64,000 bases of DNA. Origin: Enterococcus sp. 5H. GTDB taxonomy: Bacteria; Bacillota; Bacilli; Lactobacillales; Enterococcaceae. The stretch spans positions 124,001 through 188,000 of the forward strand of contig NZ_AMDP01000019.1 in assembly GCF_028128615.1 (NCBI RefSeq). Reading direction: 5' to 3'. Each line of letters begins with the position of its first letter. Position 1 is the stretch's first letter. The notes under the pieces were generated by a model that was given only the letters and a program-made list of their open reading frames with translations, did not search any database and was not told the origin of the DNA. This document shows positions 1 through 9,117 of the stretch, piece after piece. The position numbers and the translations under genes are program-made.

Positions 1-263
1 AATTAACCTCACAACGTAATAAATAGAATATCTATAGTTTAGCATATCCGCAAAAAAATTGATTGTAAGAAATAGAAATTCTCAAAAAATTTAAATGATC
101 TTTAGTAATGATTAATTAGTTGTATATTTCTTAAGAATTTTATGGCAATAATCGAAAAAATTCAAAAAACGTACGTAATTTCATTTCCTTGAGCCATTTT
201 ATTGATGTATAATTAAAAATGAAAAGGAATATTATATCAATTTTAGGAAAGTAGGAAGCAAGT

Positions 264-1277
264 ATGTGTACAGGAATTAGTTTAGCATCAATAGAAGGTA
301 GCCATTTTTTAGGGCGAACACAGGAATATAATGTTGATTTTGATTATATCGGTGTACAAATTCCAGCAAAACTAAAGATTACTGAAAGCATTGAAGAATG
401 GGAGACGGTATATTCTGTTGTAGGTGTTGGTGTTAAGGAAGAGCAAAATAAAGTAGCTCAAAGTGTAATTGATGGTGTTAATGAATTTGGACTGGGCGGA
501 ATTACTCAATATTTTGCAGAGTTTAATGAGTATTCATCAATCGCAGAAATCAAACAAGCTGGTAAATTTCCATTATTAGCTGAAGGGTTTATTTTTTGGG
601 TATTAGCTAATTGTAAAGATACTAAAGAAGTCGAAGAAAAGATTTCAACTGTTGCGATTGCAGATATTTCGCCAGATGGAAAAGAAGGAGCTGGCTTGCC
701 GCAGCATTTTATGTTTACTGATGCTGCAGGTCGGACAATTGTAGTGGAGCCTTCTAAAAAATTAGGTTTTGACGTGTATGAAAATCCTGTGGGTGTGATG
801 ACTAACAGTCCTAAATTTGATTGGCATCTGACAAATTTAGAAAATTATACTGGTTTATCTGATGTAAATGCAACAGGTTCAGAATTTAGAGATACAAAAG
901 TTCTCTCAGCTGGAAAAGGTTCTGGTTTACATGGGATTCCGGGAGACTATACAGCAACTTCTCGTTTCGTTCGAGCGGCATATATACTTAAGTTTAGTGA
1001 TCCGGTAGCTGAAAAAGATTTGGTAAATAAAGCCTTTCATATTTTATCCACATCAGACATCGTCAAAGGAGTAATTAAATTAGATGAATCGAAAGGAATG
1101 GATCGACAGTATACACAATATACGTCTATCTATGACTTGAGCAAGAAACAGATGTATGTAAAAGTCTATGAAAATTTTGTGATTCAAACAATTAAATTTG
1201 ATGAAGCAATTAAAAATGCTAAAGAAATTAAAGTGTATGAGCTAACAAAACAAGAGCAGTATGAAGCCTTGAATTAA
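264..1277 (+). CDS. choloylglycine hydrolase family protein (bile salt hydrolase / penicillin V acylase-like)
   Basis: This is an N-terminal nucleophile amidase of the linear-amide C-N hydrolase family, which cleaves conjugated bile salts, penicillin V or N-acyl signals. The protein begins MCTGIS, so Cys2 becomes the N-terminal nucleophile after Met removal. Arg18, Asn181 (in TNSP) and Arg234 (in the GDYTATSRFVRA block) match conserved active-site positions. The usual Asp21 is Glu21, so substrate preference is uncertain. At 337 residues it has the family's usual length and no signal peptide, so it is probably cytoplasmic. A TATAAT -10 candidate lies at 208-213, and a GGAAG-type ribosome site precedes the ATG. 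A strong hairpin terminator follows. The family call is safe; the substrate is not known. Confidence 0.88.
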   Translation: MCTGISLASIEGSHFLGRTQEYNVDFDYIGVQIPAKLKITESIEEWETVYSVVGVGVKEEQNKVAQSVIDGVNEFGLGGITQYFAEFNEYSSIAEIKQAGKFPLLAEGFIFWVLANCKDTKEVEEKISTVAIADISPDGKEGAGLPQHFMFTDAAGRTIVVEPSKKLGFDVYENPVGVMTNSPKFDWHLTNLENYTGLSDVNATGSEFRDTKVLSAGKGSGLHGIPGDYTATSRFVRAAYILKFSDPVAEKDLVNKAFHILSTSDIVKGVIKLDESKGMDRQYTQYTSIYDLSKKQMYVKVYENFVIQTIKFDEAIKNAKEIKVYELTKQEQYEALN

Positions 1278-1961
1278 TAGAAAAATAAAAAAGCTAAGGA
1301 TCGCAAATAAATTTTTTGCGATCCTTAGCTTTTTTAAAGCCATTGAGCTATTTGTGGATAACCGCGGCCGATATCAGCCAAAGAATGAGTATCTGATCCA
1401 TAAACTAAGGGAATCCCTAAAGCGGCAGCTTTTTGAGTTATCCACGGTTGTGGATAACTCTGTTGATAACCTTGTTTATAAAATCCGGCGGTATTTAAAT
1501 CTAAGCTATATTTTTGTTTTTGAACCTGCATTAAAAGATCTTGAACCAGTGCTTCATTTTGAGTGGAATAACCAATAGATTCATTGAAAGATTTCTCGAA
1601 TTTTTGACATAAAGAAATGTGACCTAAACGTGTTGGTTTCCATGGTCCAAGGTCAGCTTCTAAAGAACGTAAAACCGTTTGATAGTAAAGGTTTTGAGCC
1701 TGTTCAAAGCTGCCTAAATAATCTGTTACACCTGTTTTATATTCTTCAAATGAATAATCAATACCACGTAATCCGCCGAGACCTTCTAGGAAATGAACGG
1801 ATAAAATATTGTCATCTGTTTGTGGTCCATATTCCGCCAAAAAATCTCGTGTCCAGTCTTCATAATCAGCAAAATAATCCAATTCAAATCCAATGTGGAT
1901 AACTATATCAGAAGCATATTTTTTTCGTAAAGTAGCCATCTTTTTAAAATAGTTATCCACA
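1044..1961. promoter_or_regulatory. cluster of DnaA boxes inside coding sequence
   Basis: Five perfect copies of the 9-mer TTATCCACA or its complement lie at 1044-1052, 1353-1361, 1449-1457, 1894-1902 and 1953-1961. Copies with one mismatch lie at 1438-1446 and 1461-1469. They occur in different reading frames of two genes, so a repeated amino-acid motif does not explain them all. The spacing between 1438 and 1469 is tight (three boxes in 32 bp). The likely role is a DnaA-binding cluster outside oriC. That role is inference; the boxes are read directly. Confidence 0.6.
1288..1335. terminator. bidirectional terminator between convergent genes
   Basis: A perfect 17-bp inverted repeat (1291-1307 and 1315-1331) has a 7-nt loop, with T-runs on the 3' side of either strand. 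It sits between the convergent hydrolase and PHP phosphatase genes and overlaps the end of the latter. Confidence 0.9.
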
Positions 1962-2161
1962 TCATTTAAAGCCATTGCAGCCGTTGTCCAAATAATAGAG
2001 TCTCCAGCAGCTTTTTTTTCAATATGTTCTGGTAAAGGAGCGTGTTCAGTGATACTGTATTTTTGAAACCCTTGTTTAATTGCTTCTTGGATCAATAGTT
2101 CAGTATCTTCAACATTTCCATGTGGGCAAAATTCGGTATGAGTGTGACCATCGTGTTTCAT
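1334..2161 (-). CDS. PHP-domain histidinol-phosphatase family protein
   Basis: The protein is a 275-residue member of the HisJ/HisK-type PHP phosphohydrolases, which remove phosphate from histidinol phosphate in histidine synthesis. It shows the PHP metal-binding signatures: HTH at residues 6-8, His14, TEH ending at His40, GFE with Glu93, and GSDTH near residues 255-259. The start is supported by an AGGAGG-like site just upstream on the minus strand. No other his gene lies nearby, so a different phosphoester substrate is possible. The coding sequence carries an unusual concentration of DnaA-box sequences, annotated separately. Confidence 0.85.
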   Translation of the reverse strand: MKHDGHTHTEFCPHGNVEDTELLIQEAIKQGFQKYSITEHAPLPEHIEKKAAGDSIIWTTAAMALNDVDNYFKKMATLRKKYASDIVIHIGFELDYFADYEDWTRDFLAEYGPQTDDNILSVHFLEGLGGLRGIDYSFEEYKTGVTDYLGSFEQAQNLYYQTVLRSLEADLGPWKPTRLGHISLCQKFEKSFNESIGYSTQNEALVQDLLMQVQKQKYSLDLNTAGFYKQGYQQSYPQPWITQKAAALGIPLVYGSDTHSLADIGRGYPQIAQWL

Positions 2162-2384
2162 ATGTAAGCCTCCTTAAACAGTAGTAGGTGATTTAGTTTA
2201 GATTAGCGTATAATGGATTCTTTGTCTATTATTTGTTTTATTTAGTTATAGTGAAGATTATCTATTTAAATATTTACTTTTTCAAGAACTAATATTATTC
2301 TTATAGGCATAACGAAAGTACAAAATCAGCAGAAGCTAAAACGATATTGTGTAATTTTGAAAAACTGAAAGAGAGGTAAAAATT

Positions 2385-3890
2385 ATGAAGCTGTTTATCA
2401 ATAAGACGGATAATAAAAAAATAGAGCTTTTAGACTATTTAATTCGTCAACCAAAAGAAGTTACCATTTCTGAGTTAATTTCTGTTACGGGGTTGTCCGA
2501 TAAAACTATCCGAGCTATTATTCATGATTTTCCTAAAAACCCAGCGCTGGCTCCACAAAATGTCGTTATTAACTATAATGAAGTTGGAAAGATTAAATCT
2601 ATCGGAATAATAAACAGTTCTTTGGTTGACATTGCTTTTTATTATTTAGAACAGTCGATTTTATATGTAATGATTAAAGAACTATTTTTGAATGGAAATC
2701 TTCAAATGGAGAAGTTTTGTGAAGAGCATTTTATTAGTTCATCAACTTTTTCTAGGTATAAAAGTAAGTTAAAAAGTATTCTTGAACAATTCAATCTTAA
2801 ATTATTATCAAATTTAGCTTTAGATGGTGAAGAATACAGAATTCGCAATTTTTTCTTTTTGTTTTTTTCTAACGCAAATTCAAAATGGTTATTTTCTGAA
2901 GAAGAATATCAAGCGATTGATGTTTCCTTAAAGAGTGAGTATTTCAAAGATTTTAGTTTTGATCCTGCCCAACAAAGCATGGTACGGTTATTAATTTATA
3001 TTTGCAAAATCAGAAATAGTCAAGGAAATACGATTCAAGAAACATTAGAAATCACCCTAAAAGCTGGTAGCAGCTACGAAAAAATTTATGATGATACTTA
3101 CCATTACATAGAAAACCATTTTTCTTATTTCGATTATAAAGAAAGAGAAGCGCAATTTCTTTTTATTTTTTTCTTGAGAAATCAGATGATTAGTCCGGAG
3201 CCATATAGTGAAGACGGGCTTTCTGTTGTAATTAAGAGTATAGAGAATCTTAAAGAGGCATTTGAAAAAAGTAGTCAGTTTCTTACGGATGAAATAATTA
3301 CTCACTTTTTTAAAGATAATGAAGCAATTAGTCCAATGATTTATTATAAAGTATCTACGTTCCTTTTATATGCAGCTTCAAGTTTTTGTGATTCCAGGAG
3401 TTTTTTATACATCTATGATTTTGATGTTTATTACTCTAAGACAAATTATGAGCAGCAAATTATTGAAAAAGTAAAACTTATTATACGGAAAATTGTGAAA
3501 CAGTTTCCAGATAATCCTTTTGTCGTTTTAGTGAAAGATATTGATCGAGAGGAAGCATTTGAAAATCAACTTTTCTTATTAGTCTATAGTTTGCTATCTA
3601 AACAGAAGAAGTATAAGATCATAAAAGTTAAAGTTTATGTTCAAAATTCTAAAGTATACATAGCGGACATATTAAAAAGGCAAATTAAAGATATGTTCTT
3701 AGAAAATGTGGAAATAGTTGATCGATATAGCGAAGATATTGATGTATTCGTCTCAGATAAAGAATATATGGAGGAAAATACTACAAATAAAGTTTATGTC
3801 CCAACTTTTTCAGATGCCCATTATTTAGATGCTATGTTTGGTGCTATTGCTTCTAAAGTAGAAGCGACAATTGGTTCACAAGTTTTATAA
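2385..3890 (+). CDS. Mga/AtxA-type transcriptional regulator
   Basis: A 501-residue DNA-binding regulator of the Mga family. An N-terminal helix-turn-helix (about residues 10-55, with SELISVTGLSDKTIRAII) is followed by a second HTH-Mga segment (about 90-140, with FCEEHFISSSTFSRY). A long helical PRD-like middle follows, then a C-terminal part (about 400-500) that resembles a PTS EIIB-like fold. Such proteins control surface-protein and virulence genes in streptococci and enterococci and can be tuned by PTS phosphorylation. The ATG follows GAGAGG with 7-nt spacing. No target gene is adjacent. The surface-protein cluster further along the window is one candidate target, but nothing in the sequence proves it. 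Confidence 0.82.
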   Translation: MKLFINKTDNKKIELLDYLIRQPKEVTISELISVTGLSDKTIRAIIHDFPKNPALAPQNVVINYNEVGKIKSIGIINSSLVDIAFYYLEQSILYVMIKELFLNGNLQMEKFCEEHFISSSTFSRYKSKLKSILEQFNLKLLSNLALDGEEYRIRNFFFLFFSNANSKWLFSEEEYQAIDVSLKSEYFKDFSFDPAQQSMVRLLIYICKIRNSQGNTIQETLEITLKAGSSYEKIYDDTYHYIENHFSYFDYKEREAQFLFIFFLRNQMISPEPYSEDGLSVVIKSIENLKEAFEKSSQFLTDEIITHFFKDNEAISPMIYYKVSTFLLYAASSFCDSRSFLYIYDFDVYYSKTNYEQQIIEKVKLIIRKIVKQFPDNPFVVLVKDIDREEAFENQLFLLVYSLLSKQKKYKIIKVKVYVQNSKVYIADILKRQIKDMFLENVEIVDRYSEDIDVFVSDKEYMEENTTNKVYVPTFSDAHYLDAMFGAIASKVEATIGSQVL

Positions 3891-3984
3891 TTTTTTTAAA
3901 ATCTATAGGAATTTTCGAATAGTAAATAAAATAAATGTTTTAATTCTTATTTTCCCTTCATAAAAAATAAATAACGTATTCAAA

Positions 3985-4021
3985 ACCAAAAAAAGAGCAG
4001 ATATTAGGTTCTTTTTTTGGT
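3985..4021 (+). terminator. probable terminator of the Mga-type gene
   Basis: Twelve-base inverted arms at 3985-3996 and 4010-4021 enclose a 13-nt loop. The right arm itself contains seven T residues. It lies about 95 bases after the stop of the Mga-type gene. Confidence 0.5.
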
Positions 4022-4456
4022 CTATTTGTCCATGTGAAACACCTTGTCTTTTGATCTAATTAGAGATGAAATAGGAGCTGGACCTGTTTGATCATATTCA
4101 TTAAAAGTGCTATAAAAGTTATTTTTGAGTAATGAATAATCATTAATGGCGAAATTTTTGCTGGTAGTTTGAAAAATCAGTGAGTATATTTTTAATGTGA
4201 AAATAAATCTTGTGGTAAGGGATCAAAAAAGTAAATAAAATTGATATTTTTATAATTAAATAATATCAGTTATTTAATTGTTTATCAAAAAAAATGTCAA
4301 AAATTCCGTATCTGACCGTAAAAAATGGTCGGTTTTTTTGAGATAAAAGGTGTATAACTATAGATAAGTCGTATTAAGGAGCTATCATTTAGTTCATTTT
4401 TATCTTCTTCTTCCGCAATTCATTTGCAGAATAATACAAAAAGAAAAGGTAATTGG
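4022..4456. other. AT-rich non-coding spacer with an orphan terminator
   Basis: No convincing gene is visible here. A hairpin with a 6-bp stem (CTGACC/GGTCGG, one G-U pair) at 4311-4330, followed by seven T residues to 4339, looks like an intrinsic terminator although no gene ends just before it. A TATAAT hexamer lies at 4251-4256 without a good -35 element. A short RNA ending at the hairpin is possible. Confidence 0.35.
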
Positions 4457-4555
4457 ATGTTTGAAGATATTATACGGAAAAGAAAAATAAAAGTTTTTGT
4501 AATAAAAGTAAAGAAGGGAGATAAGCAAGAATTTTGGTTTATTAATGTTAGATAG
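4457..4555 (+). CDS. possible 32-residue basic peptide
   Basis: A short open frame begins at ATG 4457, about 7 nt after AAAGG, and ends at TAG 4555. The predicted peptide is strongly basic (many Lys/Arg) with no signal sequence or recognisable domain. It lies in the spacer before the orphan winged-helix regulator, together with a second short frame. It may be a real small protein, a leader peptide or chance. Nothing but the start context supports it. Confidence 0.2.
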   Translation: MFEDIIRKRKIKVFVIKVKKGDKQEFWFINVR

Positions 4556-4589
4556 TAAAAGGATTATTCACACATAATATGAGAGATCA

Positions 4590-4751
4590 ATGTTTCATAG
4601 TAAAGATATTGATATACATATTTTCTGGCTTTTAACGGCGAATAAAAATAAGAAATATCAAGTGGAAACTAAGATGTGGCGATATACTTTCATCTTGCCA
4701 GAAGTTCGTTTTTTTGAGAATACTAAAGGGAGTAATAATAAAAAGGACTAA
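4590..4751 (+). CDS. possible 53-residue small protein
   Basis: An open frame from ATG 4590 (GAGAG six bases upstream) to TAA 4751 would encode a hydrophilic 53-residue protein beginning MFHSKDIDIH. It resembles no family I know. It ends 55 bases before the orphan regulator gene and could be co-transcribed with it or be a decayed remnant. Confidence 0.25.
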   Translation: MFHSKDIDIHIFWLLTANKNKKYQVETKMWRYTFILPEVRFFENTKGSNNKKD

Positions 4752-4806
4752 ATAAAAATAGTAATTTGAGAGCATCTTAGAAAAATTTTTTAATGGAGGA
4801 AAAGAT

Positions 4807-5496
4807 ATGTATCATGTAGGTGTAGTAAATTCTGAAGGTGATTTAACAGAGTGGCAAAATGAGGAGGCAGTGCCTAGTAACTGGAATATAACTCATACAG
4901 ATGTTGAGCAAGAAACTTCATATGATTTAATTATTTTATTAGAGCATGGACTTGAATATGTAGGGAAAATATGTGGTCAGTTAATGAAAGTCAAAAGAGA
5001 GATGGATGCGTTAATTTGGGTTTGGTCAACATCTCAAAATGAAATGAATCGTATGGTTTACTTAAAATTAGGTGCAGATGGCATCATAACAGAAAAGCTA
5101 GGTAAAGAAGAGTGGCTGCTTATTATGGACAATGCTTTAAAAAGAAATGCTGGAGAAGTTTTAGTAGAAGGTGCAGACTCTGATTCTATGAACTTATCTA
5201 AGAGCGGTGTTACTATGAATCATCGGAATAGAAGCCTCATTTCAGCTGATGATGAAGAAGTTCAATTGACAAGTTTTGAGTATAAAATAATGGATTTACT
5301 ATTTCAAAATGCAGGAGAAACAGTGACATACGAAGAAATTTATCAAGCAATTTGGAAAGGTGAAGCAACGGACGAAAAGAAATTTTATCGAATTAGTAAC
5401 TTGGTCTTTCATATTAGAAAAAAATTGGAAGATGAACTTGGAACCTCAGAAGCGATTCGCACAGTACGCTCAAAAGGTTATGTATTGAATATTTAA
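4807..5496 (+). CDS. orphan winged-helix response regulator with degenerate receiver
   Basis: A 229-residue regulator. The C-terminal half (about 130-229) is an OmpR/PhoB-type winged helix with the usual TSFEYKIMDLLFQNAG start and the TVRSKGYVLNI wing at the end. The N-terminal half has the size of a receiver domain but lacks its chemistry. No acidic pair follows strand 1, and the phospho-acceptor position after DLIIL (residues 40-44) is Leu45-Glu46 rather than Asp. It therefore probably works without phosphorylation. No histidine kinase gene is adjacent. The start is supported by GGAGG at 4796-4800. A modular intergenic repeat follows the gene. Confidence 0.8.
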   Translation: MYHVGVVNSEGDLTEWQNEEAVPSNWNITHTDVEQETSYDLIILLEHGLEYVGKICGQLMKVKREMDALIWVWSTSQNEMNRMVYLKLGADGIITEKLGKEEWLLIMDNALKRNAGEVLVEGADSDSMNLSKSGVTMNHRNRSLISADDEEVQLTSFEYKIMDLLFQNAGETVTYEEIYQAIWKGEATDEKKFYRISNLVFHIRKKLEDELGTSEAIRTVRSKGYVLNI

Positions 5497-5538
5497 TTAA
5501 GGTATATACTTGGTAAAAATAAGAGTAGTTTAATCAAA

Positions 5539-5711
5539 AGAGGCTGAGAAAAAAGCGTCTATTTCCGAAGCCTTCAATTCTTAGAGCTTTAGCCCCCTAG
5601 AAATTGTTGTGATCGGAACGAAGTGGAGTAGCTGCTTTTTTCTCGCCGTTTATTCGGATCTAGTGAGTGAAACAAAATTGATTTTTAGTTTTGTTTCACT
5701 CTCTTTTTTGC
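5539..5711. repeat. modular intergenic repeat, copy 1 (short form), with terminator
   Basis: This segment is nearly identical to both ends of a longer copy at 36603-36890. It shares the AGAGGCTGAGA start, then the block running from CCGAAGCCTTCAATTC to GCCGTTTATTCGG, then the ending. It lacks about 115 internal bases present in the other copy. The ending forms a perfect 13-bp hairpin (5665-5677 with 5689-5701) followed by T residues, so it can end transcription of the plus-strand regulator and of proA on the minus strand. Confidence 0.85.
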
Positions 5712-5727
5712 AGCCAAATTATATAAG

Positions 5728-6975
5728 TTATTTTCGGTATTGTCCATCACCGTAGACGATGTACTTAGTTGAGGTGAGTTCTGTTAATCCCATTGGACCT
5801 CTGGCGTGTAATTTTTGTGTACTGATACCTATTTCTGCACCAAATCCAAAAACAAACCCGTCCGTAAAACGTGTAGAGGCATTTGCGTAAACTGCAGCAG
5901 CATCCACTTGCTGTAAAAATTGTTGAGTAGCAAAATAATTATCACTTATGATGCTTTCAGAATGTTTCGTATTATACTGATTAATGTGCTGTATTGCTTC
6001 GTCTAAAGAATCAACAACTTTGACAGCTAAGATATAATCCAAAAATTCAGTCGCCCAATCTTCTTCAGTTGCTGGAATAGATTGTTTGAAAATAGCAGAT
6101 GCACGTTCGTCTGCACGTAGTTCAACGTTATATTCATTAAGAGCTGTTTCAATTACAGGTAGAAATTCAGTAGCAACCTCTTTATGAATTAATAAAGTTT
6201 CAGCGGAATTACACACAGAAGGTCGTTGGCATTTTGCGTTAACAATAATGTTTGTTGCCATTTCTAATTGAGCATCTTTATCGATGTATACATGACAATT
6301 TCCAGTCCCTGTTTCAATAACGGGAACAGTAGCGGTCGTTAAAACAGTTTTAATTAAATTAGCGCCTCCACGTGGAATCAGAACATCTAAATAATCATTT
6401 AGTTTCATTAATTGCTGTGCCGTTTCTCTGGAAGTGTCGTCTACAAATTGAATAGCAAAAGGTGAACTATTTTTTTGTTTAAGTGCTTGTTGCAAAACCG
6501 CTACAAGGATTTTATTTGAATAAAAAGCTTCTTTACCACCACGTAAGATGACAGCATTACCTGTTTTGAAGCAAAGGCTGGCAGCATCAGTCGTGACATT
6601 TGGACGAGATTCATAAATAATGCCAATGACTCCAATTGGTACACGTTGTTTACCGATCATTAGACCATCTTCATTTTTCCACATCTTATCGACTTCACCG
6701 ATTGGATCAGGTAAAGTTGCCACTTGTCGAATACCGTCTGCCATGTCTTTGATGCGTTCTTTAGTTAAACGTAAACGATCAAGCATCGTATCTGTTATGT
6801 TGTTTTCTTTGGCATTGGAGAGATCCTTTTGGTTTTCAGCTAAGATTTTTTCTGAATTGTTTTCTAGTTCATCAGCCATATGCAACAAAAGTTCATTTTT
6901 GGTTTTTGTGTCCATTAAACCTAATTGATAAGCGGTGGCTTTGGCTTGTTTGCCTAATTGGATTAAATCAGTCAT
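5728..6975 (-). CDS. proA: gamma-glutamyl phosphate reductase
   Basis: ProA (415 residues) is the second enzyme of proline synthesis. It reduces gamma-glutamyl phosphate with NADPH to glutamate-5-semialdehyde in the cytoplasm. It has the aldehyde-dehydrogenase-like fold, with the catalytic Cys in [17 protein letters not shown] (about residue 255), the RGGKEA and [11 protein letters not shown] blocks, and the C-terminal [14 protein letters not shown] motif. It follows proB by 26 bases on the same strand, with a GGAGG site in the gap, so the two form an operon. Its 3' side faces the repeat-borne terminator. Confidence 0.97.
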   Translation of the reverse strand: MTDLIQLGKQAKATAYQLGLMDTKTKNELLLHMADELENNSEKILAENQKDLSNAKENNITDTMLDRLRLTKERIKDMADGIRQVATLPDPIGEVDKMWKNEDGLMIGKQRVPIGVIGIIYESRPNVTTDAASLCFKTGNAVILRGGKEAFYSNKILVAVLQQALKQKNSSPFAIQFVDDTSRETAQQLMKLNDYLDVLIPRGGANLIKTVLTTATVPVIETGTGNCHVYIDKDAQLEMATNIIVNAKCQRPSVCNSAETLLIHKEVATEFLPVIETALNEYNVELRADERASAIFKQSIPATEEDWATEFLDYILAVKVVDSLDEAIQHINQYNTKHSESIISDNYFATQQFLQQVDAAAVYANASTRFTDGFVFGFGAEIGISTQKLHARGPMGLTELTSTKYIVYGDGQYRK

Positions 6976-7001
6976 TTTCGTTTCCTCCTTTTTCTGAATG
7001 T

Positions 7002-7799
7002 TTAGTTGATAAATAGGGTACCAATCATTTCACCTGCTAATATATCAAAAATAATCGTTGGTTGTTTGCCATTAGCTAAAATCATAGCGCCGTTGTGATC
7101 TAACACACGCTCTGCTGCTTTTAATTTACTGTACATACCACCAGTACCAAAACGGCTGCCTTTGCCGCCAGCAAGTTGTAATAGCTCTTCATTGATCTCA
7201 TTAATTTCAGAGAATAGCGTTGCATTTTTGTTGGTATTGGGATTATCAGAAAAGAAGCCATCAATGTCTGACAGCATAATTAACGCATCGGCTTGGATTA
7301 GTTGAGCTACGATTGCCGACAATTGATCGTTATCACCAAATTTTGTTAAGTGATCTAGTTCGTCAATAGCCACTGTGTCGTTTTCATTGATTACAGGAAT
7401 AATACCCATTTGCAGTAGTTGCTCCATGGTATTAGTTACATTTTTACGGCTTTCAGGATATTCGATGACATCTCTAGTAAGCAAAAGTTGCGCGATTTGT
7501 TGACTATACGTTAGAAAGCGTTGATTATAAATATTCATCAGTTCAGCTTGTCCAACGGCGGCTACCGCTTGCTGTTCCGGAATGGTTGGCGGACGTTTAT
7601 CCATATTTAGTTTGTTTAATCCAACACCAATTGCGCCAGAAGAAACTAAAATAATCTCTTTTCCTTGGTTACGTAAATCGGCTAAAGTAAAAGCTAATTG
7701 ATCGATAGCACTTAAATTGATATTGCCATTTGGATAGATTAGCGTACTGGTACCTACTTTGATAACGATTCGATTGGCTTTTTGTAATTGTTTCCGCAT
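7002..7799 (-). CDS. proB: glutamate 5-kinase
   Basis: ProB phosphorylates glutamate to gamma-glutamyl phosphate, the first step of proline synthesis. The chosen ATG gives 265 residues beginning [22 protein letters not shown] four codons further upstream is part of the ribosome site GTGAGG and is a poor start. The protein has only the amino-acid-kinase domain ([40 protein letters not shown]) and lacks the C-terminal PUA domain of longer ProB proteins. This short form is usual in lactic acid bacteria. An attenuator-like hairpin lies 27 bases upstream. Confidence 0.96.
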   Translation of the reverse strand: MRKQLQKANRIVIKVGTSTLIYPNGNINLSAIDQLAFTLADLRNQGKEIILVSSGAIGVGLNKLNMDKRPPTIPEQQAVAAVGQAELMNIYNQRFLTYSQQIAQLLLTRDVIEYPESRKNVTNTMEQLLQMGIIPVINENDTVAIDELDHLTKFGDNDQLSAIVAQLIQADALIMLSDIDGFFSDNPNTNKNATLFSEINEINEELLQLAGGKGSRFGTGGMYSKLKAAERVLDHNGAMILANGKQPTIIFDILAGEMIGTLFIN

Positions 7800-7820
7800 G
7801 GTTGACCTCACTTATATTAA

Positions 7821-7855
7821 GAAAACTTGGACAAAAATTGTTGCTTTTGTCCAAG
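7821..7855 (-). terminator. hairpin with U-run just upstream of proB
   Basis: Perfect 11-bp arms at 7826-7836 and 7845-7855 enclose an 8-nt loop. On the minus strand they are followed by TTTTC. It can end the serC-serA-DUF1015 transcript. It lies only 27 bases before the proB ATG, leaving no room for a promoter in between, so it may instead be an attenuator in the proB leader. Confidence 0.65.
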
Positions 7856-7890
7856 CTTCATTTTGATTCTTCTATTTTACAGCTTTCAGC

Positions 7891-9117
7891 CTAATTTGTC
7901 TCTAAATCGTGCACAAATAATCCACTTAATAATTTTGGTTCAAACCAAGTTGATTTTGGTGGCATGATTTTTCCAGCATCTGCGACATTTAATAAATCGT
8001 CCATAGTTGTTGGATAAACAGCGAAAGCAATTGTCCATTTGCCGCTGTCAACTAGCTGTTCCAACTCAGCCATTCCACGAATTCCTCCAACAAAATCGAT
8101 TCGTTTATCAGTACGAATATCATGAATGGCAAAAATATCGGCAAAAACAAAATTTTGCAATAATGAAACATCTAATCCATCAACTGGATCATCTGATAGA
8201 ATACTATCTTTCGCAGTTAAAGTGTACCATTGCCCTTTAAGATACATTCCGAATGACTTTGCTTGTGTCGGTTTGCCGTGCTCGGTTTTTTCAATCGTAA
8301 AATGTTGTTCTAATAAATCGAAAAAGTTTTCTGAGATGGGAACATTTAAAACGCGATTATAGTCTAAAATTTCCAATTCTTCTTTTGGAAAAATCACAGA
8401 TAAGAAATAGTTGGATTCGGCTGTATCGCTAGCTTCATTTTTCATTTGCCCCACTTTGACAGCAGATTCTGTCCGATGGTGCCCGTCAGCGATATATAAT
8501 GCTGAAACTTCTTCAGTAAAAGTTGTTACAAGTTGTTCAATGATTTCTGGTTGATCGATTAACCAAACGCGATGAGTGACATCATGAAATCCAGTAAAGT
8601 CATAGACCGTATCATGCGTGTTTTTCCAAGTATCAATTAAATCTTGAATTTGTTTATTTCTACGATAGGTTAGGAAGATTGGACTAGTATTTGCATCACA
8701 AGCTTCGATGTGACGTATTCGGTCAACTTCTTTTTCAGGGCGGGTAAATTCATGTTTCTTAATTTTCCCATCAGTATAGTCAGCGATTGAAGTACATGTT
8801 ACTAAACCAGTCTGAGCTCGACCATTCATGGTCAATTCGTATAGGTACAGTAAAGGTTTGTCGTCCTGAATTAACCAGCTTTTTTGTAAGAATTTTTGCA
8901 AATTTTCCGCAGCTTTTTGATAAACTTGTTCGTCATAAGGAGAAAGTGTCTCTGGTAAATCAATTTCTGCCTTGTCAATGTGTAAGTATGAGTAAGGGTT
9001 GTTCTCACCTAAATGGCGTGCTTCTTCTGAACTCAAAACGTCATAGGGTAAAGTGGCAATCTCTTCGCTGAATTCAGCGTTTGGACGAATACTTTTAAAG
9101 GGATGAATAGTGACCAT
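7891..9117 (-). CDS. DUF1015 family protein of the serine operon
   Basis: A 408-residue DUF1015 protein. The family commonly sits next to serA and serC, and its biochemical role is not established. Visible features are the N-terminal HPFKSIRPN and ATLPYDVLS segments and the conserved IADGHHRTESA motif (about residue 215). It begins one base inside the serA stop (TAATG overlap), so it is translationally coupled to serA and is the last gene of serC-serA-DUF1015. The start is fixed by that overlap. Confidence 0.88.
   Translation of the reverse strand: MVTIHPFKSIRPNAEFSEEIATLPYDVLSSEEARHLGENNPYSYLHIDKAEIDLPETLSPYDEQVYQKAAENLQKFLQKSWLIQDDKPLLYLYELTMNGRAQTGLVTCTSIADYTDGKIKKHEFTRPEKEVDRIRHIEACDANTSPIFLTYRRNKQIQDLIDTWKNTHDTVYDFTGFHDVTHRVWLIDQPEIIEQLVTTFTEEVSALYIADGHHRTESAVKVGQMKNEASDTAESNYFLSVIFPKEELEILDYNRVLNVPISENFFDLLEQHFTIEKTEHGKPTQAKSFGMYLKGQWYTLTAKDSILSDDPVDGLDVSLLQNFVFADIFAIHDIRTDKRIDFVGGIRGMAELEQLVDSGKWTIAFAVYPTTMDDLLNVADAGKIMPPKSTWFEPKLLSGLFVHDLETN

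Noticed and set aside
1354-1902. Open frames on the plus strand opposite the PHP phosphatase
   Set aside because: They have no ribosome sites and are fully explained as antisense shadows of a well-conserved minus-strand gene.
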